Shown: positions 41,455-50,336 of the stretch, in pieces
How positions within the stretch are numbered: position 1 is the first letter of the stretch
How the letters are laid out: every line of letters starts with the position of its first letter
NCBI RefSeq assembly: GCF_022829465.1
Contig: NZ_JAKSXZ010000050.1
Location: 1 to 64,000, forward strand
Source of the DNA: Methylobacterium sp. J-067
GTDB taxonomy: Bacteria; Pseudomonadota; Alphaproteobacteria; Rhizobiales; Beijerinckiaceae
Direction: 5' to 3'
Length of the DNA stretch: 64,000 nucleotides
Program-made: the position numbers and the translations under genes
The notes under the pieces: model-generated
The model's input: the letters and a program-made list of their open reading frames with translations, nothing else
Told to the model about the DNA's origin: nothing
Databases searched by the model: none

Positions 41455-41493
41455 TGCACTTCTCTGGTTCCCGGTCTCTCGGATCAACGCGCG

Positions 41494-41655
41494 TCAGGCC
41501 GCTTCCTTCCGCGTGACCACCAGGGCCCAGATCGTCGCCGGGATCCAGCCGATCAGGGTGATGTGCAGAAGGATGCACAGGATCCCCTGGATGACTTTCC
41601 CGCGCAGGAACATGGCGAGCCATGGCGCGAGAATGCAGATGATGATCATAACCAT
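41494..41655 (-). CDS. Pmp3/YqaE-family stress membrane peptide
   Basis: The 53-residue peptide MVMIIICILAPWLAMFLRGK has two helices, continuing VIQGILCILLHITLIGWIPA to a basic end, the full UPF0057/Pmp3 pattern. These proteolipids stabilise membrane potential under salt or cold stress. Length is exactly typical from ATG 41655 (GGAGA upstream). Located next to a decayed IS3 orfA. Confidence 0.9.
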   Translation of the reverse strand: MVMIIICILAPWLAMFLRGKVIQGILCILLHITLIGWIPATIWALVVTRKEAA

Positions 41656-41744
41656 AGAGTGTCGGTCTCCAGAACTGAGACCGAACATCCCCCAGGAAGG
41701 ATCGTTCCTGGCCGATCAATCGTCGGTCACCAGCATCCGCACGG

Positions 41745-41936
41745 ACGGTTCTCCTCGTCGAGCGCCTTCAGACACCGCGCGTCCGAGACCTTCAGGCCGC
41801 CGAAGCGCGAGCGCTACGTGGAGAACGTCGCGTCGCCGATGCCGTGGCGGCGACGGATCTCAGCCACCGGCAGCCCAGCCTGCGGCTGCTTCGGGATGCC
41901 GATGATCTGCTCTTCGCGGAACCGGCTCTTCTTCAT
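41745..41936 (-). pseudogene. IS3-family transposase orfA remnant
   Basis: The frame from ATG 41936 reads MKKSRFREEQIIGIPKQPQA then GLPVAEIRRRHGIGDATFST, TAG, then RSRFGGLKVSDARCLKALDE and ENR. This is the IS3 orfA N-terminus with HTH, with an in-frame stop after 40 codons and no downstream orfB. Clearly a dead insertion sequence fragment. Confidence 0.82.
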
Positions 41937-42295
41937 GGTCCGTCTCCTACTCGACGGACCCTCGCTTCAGAATGAGGGCAGGCCAGGGGCAAGGTCAGGC
42001 GGGTAGCGGCACCTGATTCTTTGGGCCGACCGCATGCCTCATTTGCCTCTTATCAACAGTAGCAAAAAAGGCACTTTCTGTCGATTCTTTCATCTAACGG
42101 CTGCCTAGCAATCATGGCCACGAAGAGGATTGCCCAATTATCCCGAAACGTGCCGGGATAATCATCCCTTGACCTCGATAGCCGATTTTTGATGTTTCCA
42201 ATTGTAGTCAACGATCCAAGCGTTGGCACTTTGCAAAAAGAGACGGTCGACTTATTCTGAGGTCGACTGTCCAAAGGAAACTTTGGGGAGCGCCG
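41937..42295. other. Intergenic region upstream of the Hint protein gene
   Basis: About 360 bp, increasingly AT-rich toward the Hint gene. It includes an inverted repeat (42137-42162) followed by TTGACC (42169-42174), a plausible -35 box, with a weak -10 region near 42192. GGGGAG precedes the Hint start. Confidence 0.5.
42137..42162. promoter_or_regulatory. Inverted repeat in the Hint gene promoter
   Basis: ATTATCCCG (42137-42145) and CGGGATAAT (42154-42162) form perfect 9-bp arms with an 8-bp spacer, ending 6 bp before a TTGACC -35-like box. Position suits an activator or repressor site for the Hint/glycosylation cluster. Confidence 0.5.
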
Positions 42296-43309
42296 ATGGC
42301 TATTACCTTCAACAACACCGTCTACCAGGCAGGCTTTGCCGGAACAGACGATGGCGCTCCGAGCGCATCCTTCCAAGTTGATGATGCTTCCACAAATCCT
42401 CTCACCGTAAATGGAACGGTGAGTGCCGCTGGTGATCCTATAACGGTTACTGGTATTCTGCCGGGCGCCACGACATCGTCGACGACGACGTTTTACGCGA
42501 CGCAGTTCGACAACTCGTCCATGATCCAGTTTTCGGATACGCAGACCGGAGCAGATAGCTCCTCGACGCGCCTCATTCTGTCGAACTCACAGGTGTTCGG
42601 ATCGGGTTCGGCGAACCGGACGCGGTTCACTTCTGACGGCGACACGTCACTCAACAGCTACGCCGCGCCCGTCTGCTTCACGACAGGTACGCTGATCCGC
42701 ACCAGCCGTGGCGATGTGGCCGTGGAAGATCTCGTTGTCGGCGACCGTGCCGTCACGGCCTCGGGCGCCCTCCGGCCCATCACCTGGATCGGACAACGCA
42801 ATCTCGACGGCGCCGGCAAAGCGCTACCCCACGACCAGCAGCCGGTCCGCATCCGCAGAGGCGCTTTCGGTCCTGGCCTACCCGCCCGCGATCTGCGTCT
42901 GTCCCCCGGACACCCCGTGCTCGTTGGCGCGGACGCCGACCACCATGGCGGCGCGCTTGTCCCGATCATGTGCCTAGTCAACGGCACGACCATCGCCCGC
43001 GAGCCGGCCACGAACGTGACCTACTGGCACGTCGAACTCGACGCCCATGACATCCTGCTTGCCGAGGGTCTTCCGGCCGAGAGCTACCTCGATTGGGGCG
43101 ATCGCGATTTCTTTGCGGCGCAGTCCGACCATGCCCTGCACAACCCGGACTTCGTCGTGCCGGGCCTGTCCGCCCGCTGCCGCCCCGTCGCAGTGGACGG
43201 CGCCCTCGTCGAGGCCGAGCGTGGTCGGATCGATGCGGTGTTCGCGGGTGAACTCGCTGGGCATTGCGCTTGGGATGAGACTGCGACCCTCGGCGTCCTC
43301 GTCTCCTGA
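42296..43309 (+). CDS. Hint-domain (Hedgehog/intein) protein
   Basis: The 337-residue protein has an N-terminal Ser/Thr-rich region (1-125) without a signal peptide and a C-terminal Hint_2 domain from Cys127: CFTTGTLIRTSRGDVAVEDL, VVGDRAVTASGALRPITWIG, the H-block LRLSPGHPVLVGAD and TYWHVELDAHDILLAEGLPA. Hint domains cut and splice or esterify at Cys; in alphaproteobacteria they sit on exported proteins, often exported by type I systems. The substrate part is the variable N-terminus. First gene of a cluster with a methyltransferase and glycosyltransferases. Confidence 0.88.
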   Translation: MAITFNNTVYQAGFAGTDDGAPSASFQVDDASTNPLTVNGTVSAAGDPITVTGILPGATTSSTTTFYATQFDNSSMIQFSDTQTGADSSSTRLILSNSQVFGSGSANRTRFTSDGDTSLNSYAAPVCFTTGTLIRTSRGDVAVEDLVVGDRAVTASGALRPITWIGQRNLDGAGKALPHDQQPVRIRRGAFGPGLPARDLRLSPGHPVLVGADADHHGGALVPIMCLVNGTTIAREPATNVTYWHVELDAHDILLAEGLPAESYLDWGDRDFFAAQSDHALHNPDFVVPGLSARCRPVAVDGALVEAERGRIDAVFAGELAGHCAWDETATLGVLVS

Positions 43310-43354
43310 TCAACACTTCGGGCAATGGGCGCGTCGGGCAGGGGATAAGGGCTT

Positions 43355-44248
43355 ATGCAACCCGGATCACTCTCGCTCGACGCGTTCCTGGCGCGCCGGG
43401 CGAGCGACCGTCGGTTGGCGCGTCTCACGCACGATGTGGGCTTGCCGGAAGGTCGCGGCCTGGAGTTCGGCCCGGCCGACAACCCGATACCGCTGCCCGA
43501 CGGTCTGTCCATCACCTACGTCGACCGCAGCCGTGATGTCGGTGCGGGCTTTGCCGGAGCGGTACCAATCGATCACGCTTGGTCCGGGTCGGGCGCGCTT
43601 ACGGCTCTTCTCGGCCGCGATGATTACGACTTCGCGCTGGCCGCCCAGGTCGGCCAGTACGTCCCCAACCTGCTGGGGTGGCTGCGGGGGATCCACGCCG
43701 CGTTGCGCCCAGGCGGAGTGCTCAACCTGTCGCTGCCGGACAAGCGGTTCATGTTCGACGCCGCTCGGCCGGTCAGCACCTTGGCTGAGTTGATCGAGGC
43801 GGATCTGCTTGCCTATGAGCGGCCGAGCCCGCGTCAGATCTTCGGTCATACCCACGATGTGCGTGCCATCACGCCTGAGGGGATCTGGATGGGCGAGGAC
43901 CCGGTGCATGCGCCGCGGATGGCAGGTGAAGCGGCCCTACCGCATGCCTATGCCGAAGCGGCCGCTGCGCTGGCCGCTGGCGCCTATGTCGCCTGCCACT
44001 GTTGGGTTCTCACGCCGCTTGCATTCCTTGATCTGGTCGAAGGCGCGACGCGACTCGGCCTGTTTCCCTTCGTGCTGAACCATGTCTCAGCCCCACAGCC
44101 GGATGGGTTCGAGTTCTACGTTTCGATGCGACGGGAAGCCCAAACGGAGGCAGGGGCCTTGCTCGGCTTGCAGGTCGGGGCAATCGACCATCTCCGGGGC
44201 TTGCTGGAGGCGCGACGCCATACCGCAAAGTTGATGGCTGGGTTCTAA
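43355..44248 (+). CDS. SAM-dependent methyltransferase
   Basis: The 297-residue class I methyltransferase has motif I GLEFGPADNPIPL (near residue 35), then SITYVDRSRDVGA, YDFALAAQVGQYVPNLLGWL (about 90) and LRPGGVLNLSLPDKRFMFD (near 120). The fold is complete. Probable target is a sugar or glycan, given the dual glycosyltransferase 81 bp downstream and FkbM gene beyond. Confidence 0.87.
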   Translation: MQPGSLSLDAFLARRASDRRLARLTHDVGLPEGRGLEFGPADNPIPLPDGLSITYVDRSRDVGAGFAGAVPIDHAWSGSGALTALLGRDDYDFALAAQVGQYVPNLLGWLRGIHAALRPGGVLNLSLPDKRFMFDAARPVSTLAELIEADLLAYERPSPRQIFGHTHDVRAITPEGIWMGEDPVHAPRMAGEAALPHAYAEAAAALAAGAYVACHCWVLTPLAFLDLVEGATRLGLFPFVLNHVSAPQPDGFEFYVSMRREAQTEAGALLGLQVGAIDHLRGLLEARRHTAKLMAGF

Positions 44249-44329
44249 TCGACACTCGGCGGATATCCCCTCATCGAGACACACCCAACGGGCGCACCCC
44301 AGCGCTGATGCACCACTGCAGAACTAGAT

Positions 44330-47300
44330 ATGCTGATTGTTGCAAGAAATGCTGCGCGCCGCTCTTTCCAGTCAATCAAGCTAAAAATTAAAAGAAAGTA
44401 CAAGAATTTAAAAGGATTTAACGCTCAGCTTTATATTTCTAAACTTGAAAAAAGATACGGTTCCCTGCCGGCTGATTTCATTCCAAGTCAGTATCGCGCG
44501 CTGCACAGTGATCTCAATCACATGAGACAGCCATGGGAGCTTGAGGCTCATTACCTTCTGCACGGACGCCGGGAGAAACGGACCTATCAGTTCGACCTGG
44601 GCGTGTATGAAGAAGAATTCAAGCAGCTCTTTGTCGGCGAGACCGCCGCGAATGATGCATCATCTCGGACTGTGCGGAACTGTAGCCTCAAAGGTATGCT
44701 CGACGCTGCGGGGGTATGGCCAGGGCCTTGGCTGGACCGTTTCATGCTGTTCGAGTTCGCGCTCCTGAATGCGGCGTGGCTCCCCCGTCAGCCCGTATCC
44801 CGCGCGGATGGGATAAGGCTGTTCCTCCAGCATGGTATCGAGCGCCTTGCGCCAATTGCCATTCGGGAGGCGTTTGACCCGGCATTTTATCGCGTCGCCG
44901 CGACCAGCCTGTCGCCCACGGCGAGCGATGCCGACCTCTACCGCGAATGGCTCAACCGAGGAATCCTACTCGGGGCCTTTCCCAACGAGGGTAGGGCGCT
45001 TTTCGCGTTGATTGGCGAAGACACGTTCCCAGCCGCCTTCGACGAGACCCTCTATCGCGCCCGAGTGCCGAGCAAAGCGGGCCGGCCAGGTTCAGGACGC
45101 TTCGCGGCCTTGGAGCATTTCATCACGACGGGGTTCGCTGTCCTCAAGGCCGAGGTGGTGCGGGGCCCAGGATCGGCCAAGCTATACGAGCAGATCGGGG
45201 AGCATCACCTCATGCGCGGCAACGCCGCGTTGGCGGTCGAGGCCTTCAACCGCGCTCTCGCGATCCGGCCTGATGTCCTCCGCATGCGCCATCGCCGCGG
45301 CGATTCCCTGCTCGTTCTGAACCGGAGGGAGGAGGCGGCCGAAGATTTCATTGCTGCTGCCGAAGCGCCTGATGCGAGTGTCTGGAGCCACATCCACGCC
45401 GCGGAATGTCTGGTGAAGAGGCCGGAGGGAGCGCCTGCGGCCCTCGATCGCCTGATGCGTTCGGCCCCGTCCTGCCGGAACTCCGTCGCGTGGCGCGCCG
45501 CAGGCCACCGCGTCATCTCGGAGGTCTTCGCTGCCGCCAGCCGCCGGGCGACAGATCTCTACGCCGAGGGCCGTCGCGCCGAAGCCGACACCTGCCTCAC
45601 CGAATGTTTGGATCGCCTGACGCAGGTGATCCCGGTTATCGATCCCCTCCCAGCGCGGCTTCCGGGCCCGCCGGAGGGCGTCGTGGTCATCCTCGCCAAC
45701 CGTAGCCTCCCACAATGCGACCATTACCGAGTCGTGCAGAAGCGCATGCAACTGGAGCGCATGGGCTGGACGGTGGAGATCTATGCGCAGTCTGAGGTCG
45801 AGGCGTGCAGGCTGGCTCTGGATCGGGCATGCGCGGTGATCTTCTACCGCGTCGTCGCTTTCCCCGCAGTGCTGCATGCAATCCTGTACGCACGTGCCCT
45901 TGGCATCCCGACGATTTACGAGATCGATGATCTCCTCTTCGATCCAGCTCTCTATCCCGATCCTTTCGAGAGCTTTGAAGGACAGATCACGAGCGCTGAA
46001 TATATTGGACTGCAGTACGGGGTGCCTCTGTTTTGGTACGCCATGCGGCAATGCGAGGTCGGACTCGCGTCAACCCCGGCTCTCGCGCAGGCGATGCGAC
46101 CTCTCGTGCGCTCCGGAATCTGCCACGTGCTCCGCAACGGATTGGACGAGCGCAATGCTCCGTTCCTCGACCGGCCCCCAATGCCGTTCTGCCCATCCAC
46201 CGTGACGATCTTTTACGGATCTGGGACGAAGGCCCACAATCGGGATTTCAATGACATCGCGGCACCGGCTCTGCTCGACGTCCTAGGCCGCCAGCCGCAT
46301 GTTCGTCTCGTCATCGCTGGTTATCTCCAGCTCGACAGGAGGTTCGCCCCCTTCGCCGATCGGGTCCTGCAGCTCGGCTTCAGTTCGGACGTCTCCGCGT
46401 ATTGGGAGACCCTGTCCGGGGCCGACATCAACCTGGCGGTCCTGGCGCCCAGCCCGATGTCGGACGCCAAGAGCGAGATCAAGTGGCTGGAGGCCGCCAT
46501 GTGCGGCATCCCCTCCGTCGTCTCCGCGACCCAGACTTATCGCGATATCCTCGTCGATGGCGAAGACGCGTTTCTGGCACAGACCCCAAAGGACTGGTCA
46601 CGCGCCATCGATGCCCTGGTCCGGGACGCCGATCTGCGCGGGAGGGTCGGCCGGCAAGCCCGAGCCAAGGCCGTGCGAGAGTACGGGCTCGACGGGGCAA
46701 CCGGAATTCTCTCCTGCTTCCTTCCGCCCCCCGCGAAAGCCCGCAAGGCCGGTGATCTTGCCAAGAGCGGACAAGCCCCGGGCATCGCGCGCGTGACGGC
46801 GCCGGTTGCCTCGACTGAGACCGGGTTACGGCGCAAACCGCGCCTTCTCGTCGTCGCTGTTTATTTCCCGCCGCAAACCGTCGGCGGTGCGACGCGCGTC
46901 GTGCGCGACAACGTCGATTACTTCCTCGACCACGCCGCCGACGCGTTCGAGATCGCGGTTGTCGCCACCGATCACGGTGTCGAACCGGCTTATCGAACCC
47001 GGATCGACGCCTATCGCGGCGTACCGGTCTATCGCATCGCGGCGCCCCAGTTGGAATACGGGGAGTGGCGCGGGTTCGATCCGGGAATGAAGGCGCCGTT
47101 CGAGGCTCTGCTTGATCGGTTCGAGCCGGATCTTGTGCATTTTCACTGCGTGCAGCACCTGACGGCATCGGTGGTGGAGGCCGTCGCCGAACGAGGCCTG
47201 CCCTATCTCATCACGTTGCACGATGCGTGGTGGATCTCGGATTACCAGTTCCTTGTCGATGAGGACGGGCAGTTGCGAACCCCATCCTTGGACCCCTTGC

Positions 47301-48064
47301 GGGACAGCCTGAACCGCCGCGTCACACCCATCGCGTCGGTCGCGCGCCGGCGCGGGCTGGCCCGCTTGATGGATGGCGCGGCCGGGCTCCTGACAGTCTC
47401 GAACACATTCGCTCAGCTCTATCGTGCCGCGGGCCATCCCCGAACGATCTCGGTTCCGAATGGCGTCTCGATCCTGCCACGGGTCGACCGCCGGCCAAGC
47501 GCGACCAGGCGCGTGCGCCTAGGGCAAATCGGCGGTCGCACGGTCCATAAGGGCGCGGTTCTGATTGAGGCTGTGCTGCGCGCGCACGCATTCGATCAGC
47601 TCTCGATGACCGTCGTCGATCACGCGCACGACGGCGACTACCTGCGCGAGGAGGTCTGGGGGACGACACCGGTCCGCATCATCGGGAGGGTGGCACAAGA
47701 GCGGATTTGCGACCTCTACGCGGACCTTGATGTGCTGCTGGCCCCCTCACTCTGGCCGGAGAGCTTCGGGCTCGTAACGCGCGAGGCCCGGACCGCCGGG
47801 CTCTGGGTGGTGGCGAGCGACCGCGGCGCTATTGGTGAGGAGATCGTCGACGACGTAGACGGCTTCCGCATCGACGTGAGTGGTCCCGACGCGTTACTGC
47901 GGGTGCTGAGGCTGATCGATAAGAACCCGCAGCGCTTTCTTCACAGTCCGCCTCCGCCCTCGGTATCGCCGCGAACCATGGCGGATCAGGGCGCGGACCT
48001 CGTGGCTCTCTACGCGGGGTTCTGGCCCGATCCGAGGGCGATCTGGACGGAAGCAACATCGTGA
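44330..48064 (+). CDS. Giant protein with TPR region and two GT4-type glycosyltransferase domains
   Basis: 1244 residues. An N-terminal basic, Lys-rich segment (KLKIKRKYKNLKGF) and a region resembling glycan-cluster N-domains (about 40-275) precede a TPR-like stretch (LYEQIGEHHLMRGNAALAVE, about 285-345). GT domain 1 spans about 455-815 (TIYEIDDLLFDPALYPDPFE; SEIKWLEAAMCGIPSVVSAT) and GT domain 2 about 840-1230 (LLVVAVYFPPQTVGGATRVV; YLITLHDAWWISDYQFLVD; LAPSLWPESFGLVTREA with the EX7E-like region). It probably extends a surface glycan or glycosylates proteins. The first about 140 bp are markedly AT-rich compared with the rest. Confidence 0.85.
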   Translation: MLIVARNAARRSFQSIKLKIKRKYKNLKGFNAQLYISKLEKRYGSLPADFIPSQYRALHSDLNHMRQPWELEAHYLLHGRREKRTYQFDLGVYEEEFKQLFVGETAANDASSRTVRNCSLKGMLDAAGVWPGPWLDRFMLFEFALLNAAWLPRQPVSRADGIRLFLQHGIERLAPIAIREAFDPAFYRVAATSLSPTASDADLYREWLNRGILLGAFPNEGRALFALIGEDTFPAAFDETLYRARVPSKAGRPGSGRFAALEHFITTGFAVLKAEVVRGPGSAKLYEQIGEHHLMRGNAALAVEAFNRALAIRPDVLRMRHRRGDSLLVLNRREEAAEDFIAAAEAPDASVWSHIHAAECLVKRPEGAPAALDRLMRSAPSCRNSVAWRAAGHRVISEVFAAASRRATDLYAEGRRAEADTCLTECLDRLTQVIPVIDPLPARLPGPPEGVVVILANRSLPQCDHYRVVQKRMQLERMGWTVEIYAQSEVEACRLALDRACAVIFYRVVAFPAVLHAILYARALGIPTIYEIDDLLFDPALYPDPFESFEGQITSAEYIGLQYGVPLFWYAMRQCEVGLASTPALAQAMRPLVRSGICHVLRNGLDERNAPFLDRPPMPFCPSTVTIFYGSGTKAHNRDFNDIAAPALLDVLGRQPHVRLVIAGYLQLDRRFAPFADRVLQLGFSSDVSAYWETLSGADINLAVLAPSPMSDAKSEIKWLEAAMCGIPSVVSATQTYRDILVDGEDAFLAQTPKDWSRAIDALVRDADLRGRVGRQARAKAVREYGLDGATGILSCFLPPPAKARKAGDLAKSGQAPGIARVTAPVASTETGLRRKPRLLVVAVYFPPQTVGGATRVVRDNVDYFLDHAADAFEIAVVATDHGVEPAYRTRIDAYRGVPVYRIAAPQLEYGEWRGFDPGMKAPFEALLDRFEPDLVHFHCVQHLTASVVEAVAERGLPYLITLHDAWWISDYQFLVDEDGQLRTPSLDPLRDSLNRRVTPIASVARRRGLARLMDGAAGLLTVSNTFAQLYRAAGHPRTISVPNGVSILPRVDRRPSATRRVRLGQIGGRTVHKGAVLIEAVLRAHAFDQLSMTVVDHAHDGDYLREEVWGTTPVRIIGRVAQERICDLYADLDVLLAPSLWPESFGLVTREARTAGLWVVASDRGAIGEEIVDDVDGFRIDVSGPDALLRVLRLIDKNPQRFLHSPPPPSVSPRTMADQGADLVALYAGFWPDPRAIWTEATS

Positions 48065-48098
48065 GGCGTCGTTTCGAGCCCCCGATTTTGACGTTACT

Positions 48099-48944
48099 GT
48101 GGAAGCGAGACCGATACGCATCTCCTCCTCCGACGAAAGTAAGAACTTGAGCTTTATAAAAATCGATTTCGCCGGACACTCGTTTCAGTTGGACGCCTCC
48201 GACGATATGGATCTCGTTGCCCGGCAGATCGCGTCCGGCGGTTACGAGGCTCCACTGCCCTTCCTGATGATGGCGACGCTCCTGCGCACGGAGGGTCTTT
48301 TCGTCGATGTCGGCGCCAACACCGGCGTCTACACGGTCATGGCCGGCACGGTAGTGCGCGACCGAAGGATCATTGCGTTCGAACCCCTGCCGACCGTCGT
48401 TGAGATCCTGAAGCGTAATCTCGCTGTCAACGATCTCACTGCACGGGTGACGCTTATCGAGGCGGCCCTGAGCGAGCATGCCGGCACGGCCGACCTTCAT
48501 CTCCCCGATCCCGGACACGGACTGATCGAGACGAGTGCGTCTCTCGAACAGAGCTTCCAGAAGCCGCACTCGACAATTCAGGTTCCCGTAAAGCGCCTCG
48601 ACGATTTCGCGATCACGGATACGATTGGCGTAATCAAGGTCGATATCGAAGGCCACGAACACGCCTTCCTACGTGGCGCCCGCGAGACCATTCTCCTGCA
48701 TCGGCCCATTATCTTTGCTGAAGTCGTCAAGCCGGCACGGCGGAGTGCGATCGGCGCCTTTCTTCACGACGTCGACTACATCGATTTCCGGCTTAGGCCC
48801 GACATGGCGATCCATGACGGTGAGGTACTCTTTGACGATGCCGCCTGGAACCACGCCCTGGTTCCTTCCGAGCGCCTGACCAAGTTCAAGGAAGCCTGCG
48901 ACGCCTGCAACCTTCCGATGCTGAGACGCTTCCAACTCGTATGA
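48099..48944 (+). CDS. FkbM-family methyltransferase
   Basis: 281 residues from GTG 48099, 34 bp after the glycosyltransferase gene. Motif I is LFVDVGANTGVYTVMAG (about residue 70), followed by IIAFEPLPTVVEILKRNLAV, IGVIKVDIEGHEHAFLRGAR and PIIFAEVVKP: a complete FkbM domain. FkbM enzymes O-methylate sugars. Last intact gene of the cluster; an eroded tail follows. Confidence 0.9.
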   Translation: MEARPIRISSSDESKNLSFIKIDFAGHSFQLDASDDMDLVARQIASGGYEAPLPFLMMATLLRTEGLFVDVGANTGVYTVMAGTVVRDRRIIAFEPLPTVVEILKRNLAVNDLTARVTLIEAALSEHAGTADLHLPDPGHGLIETSASLEQSFQKPHSTIQVPVKRLDDFAITDTIGVIKVDIEGHEHAFLRGARETILLHRPIIFAEVVKPARRSAIGAFLHDVDYIDFRLRPDMAIHDGEVLFDDAAWNHALVPSERLTKFKEACDACNLPMLRRFQLV

Positions 48945-49029
48945 TGGGACAAGGGCAAAACCTATACGGAAATCGCCCGGATCCTGACCTTGAACTACCG
49001 CAGCGTCGTGAGCACCACCGCCGTCATGC
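48945..49029 (+). pseudogene. Remnant of a LuxR-type HTH
   Basis: Directly after the FkbM stop a frame reads WDKGKTYTEIARILTLNYRS then VVSTTAVMR. This fits the DNA-binding helices of LuxR/NarL HTH domains (GKx-x-EIA...LxLxxxTV). No upstream receiver and no proper end exist. Evidence of rearrangement at the right edge of the accessory region; weak but specific. Confidence 0.35.
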
Positions 49030-49396
49030 GGGTTCCGGGGCGAGGGCTGGGTGAGGGGCAGCGTGCGAGGAAGATCCCCGGGATGATCCGGCCCTTCTGG
49101 CCGAACAGCTCCACGGCCTCTCCGCAGCTTGCCGGCACATCCTTCTCGTAGGCGGCGAGGGAGGCGCGGGCCTGCAGCATCGGCGCGTCGCGATCGATCT
49201 CCGCGGGATCGACTCCCATCGACCGGATCGCGCCCTTGAAGCGTTCCGCGTCCGATTTGAGCGCGCTGCAATGGAGGTTCACGAAGCCGACAAAGCCGGC
49301 AAGCTTGGCCGCATTGCGCTTTTCCGCAGGGATGTCGCCGGCCTCCTGGCCCCGCGGCGTCCGACCCGTACGCGACGTTCGCCTGGATTGATGCAC
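48995..49396 (-). CDS. Hypothetical protein, possibly truncated
   Basis: A 133-residue frame with a coherent centre (NAAKLAGFVGFVNLHCSALK; SDAERFKGAIRSMGVDPAEI; YEKDVPASCGEAVELFG) and non-coding-like ends (Pro/Ser/Arg rich C-terminus). The two Cys suggest an exported protein, but no signal peptide remains. It overlaps the LuxR remnant on the other strand. Likely a degraded gene. Confidence 0.35.
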   Translation of the reverse strand: MHQSRRTSRTGRTPRGQEAGDIPAEKRNAAKLAGFVGFVNLHCSALKSDAERFKGAIRSMGVDPAEIDRDAPMLQARASLAAYEKDVPASCGEAVELFGQKGRIIPGIFLARCPSPSPRPGTRMTAVVLTTLR

Positions 49397-49538
49397 GTTT
49401 CACATTAATCAATCCAATTTTGGCGTTTGACCGAATACATCTCTCCATTCACGCTCGTCCGAGCAATGGCCGCATCGGGGGAGCCCCTGAAAGAATGGCC
49501 AGGCGCGAATTGCGCGACATCGTGGAGAGAAACAGACG

Positions 49539-50309
49539 ATGATCCAGTGGAGGAACACGCTCAAGGGAGCTCTGCAGGCCGGCGAGCAGCAGATCGGTCT
49601 CTGGTGCAGCTTGGCCAACACCATTTCCACTGAGGTCGTCGCGGGGGCGGGGTTCGATTGGCTGCTCCTCGATATGGAGCATTCGCCGAACGACCTGCGG
49701 GATGTCTACAGCCAGCTTCAGGTCATGACCGGCGAGGGCACCCAGCCCATGGTGCGGGTGCCGAGCGCCGACCCGATCGTCATCAAGCGGATCCTCGACG
49801 CGGGCGCCCAGTCGCTCCTGATCCCGAACGTCGACGATGCCGAGCAGGCCCGCATCGCCGTGGCGGCCACCCGCTACGCACCGCGCGGCGTGCGCGGCTT
49901 CTCTCAATCGCCCCGGGCCGCCCGGTTCGGGCGCATCCCGGATTACCACGCGACGTGTGAGGCCGAACTCCTCGTGGCCGTTCAGGTCGAGTCGCGCCAC
50001 GCGCTCGACAATCTCGAGCAGATCGCAGCGGTGGACGGCGTCGACTGCGTCTTCATCGGGCCCGGCGACCTCTCGATGAGCCTCGGCTATCTCGGCCAGC
50101 AGAATCACCCCGAGATCGTCCGCATCATCGAAGAGACGATCCGGCGCATCGTGCGCACGGGCAAGGTCGCCGGCATCCTGACCGCCAACGAGGACCTGGC
50201 CCGGCGCTACATCGCGGCGGGCACGCGCCTCACGGCGGTCGGCTCGGATGCAGGTCTCCTGGCCCGCGCCTCGGAGGCCCTGGCGGCCCGGTTCAAGGAT
50301 GACGCCTGA
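49539..50309 (+). CDS. HpcH/HpaI-type class II aldolase (2-keto-3-deoxy-sugar-acid aldolase)
   Basis: 256 residues of the HpcH/HpaI aldolase family, (beta/alpha)8 metal enzymes that split 2-keto-3-deoxy acids to pyruvate and an aldehyde. Key segments: FDWLLLDMEHSPNDLRDVYS, VRVPSADPIVIKRILDAGAQ, VAVQVESRHALDNLEQI (metal Glu), DCVFIGPGDLSMSLG (metal Asp). Best functional fit is GarL-like (2-dehydro-3-deoxyglucarate to pyruvate plus tartronate semialdehyde) because the reductase for the latter is 27 bp downstream. GGAGAG lies upstream of the ATG. Confidence 0.9.
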   Translation: MIQWRNTLKGALQAGEQQIGLWCSLANTISTEVVAGAGFDWLLLDMEHSPNDLRDVYSQLQVMTGEGTQPMVRVPSADPIVIKRILDAGAQSLLIPNVDDAEQARIAVAATRYAPRGVRGFSQSPRAARFGRIPDYHATCEAELLVAVQVESRHALDNLEQIAAVDGVDCVFIGPGDLSMSLGYLGQQNHPEIVRIIEETIRRIVRTGKVAGILTANEDLARRYIAAGTRLTAVGSDAGLLARASEALAARFKDDA

Positions 50310-50336
50310 CCCGGCGCAACGAAGAGGACGACGCGC

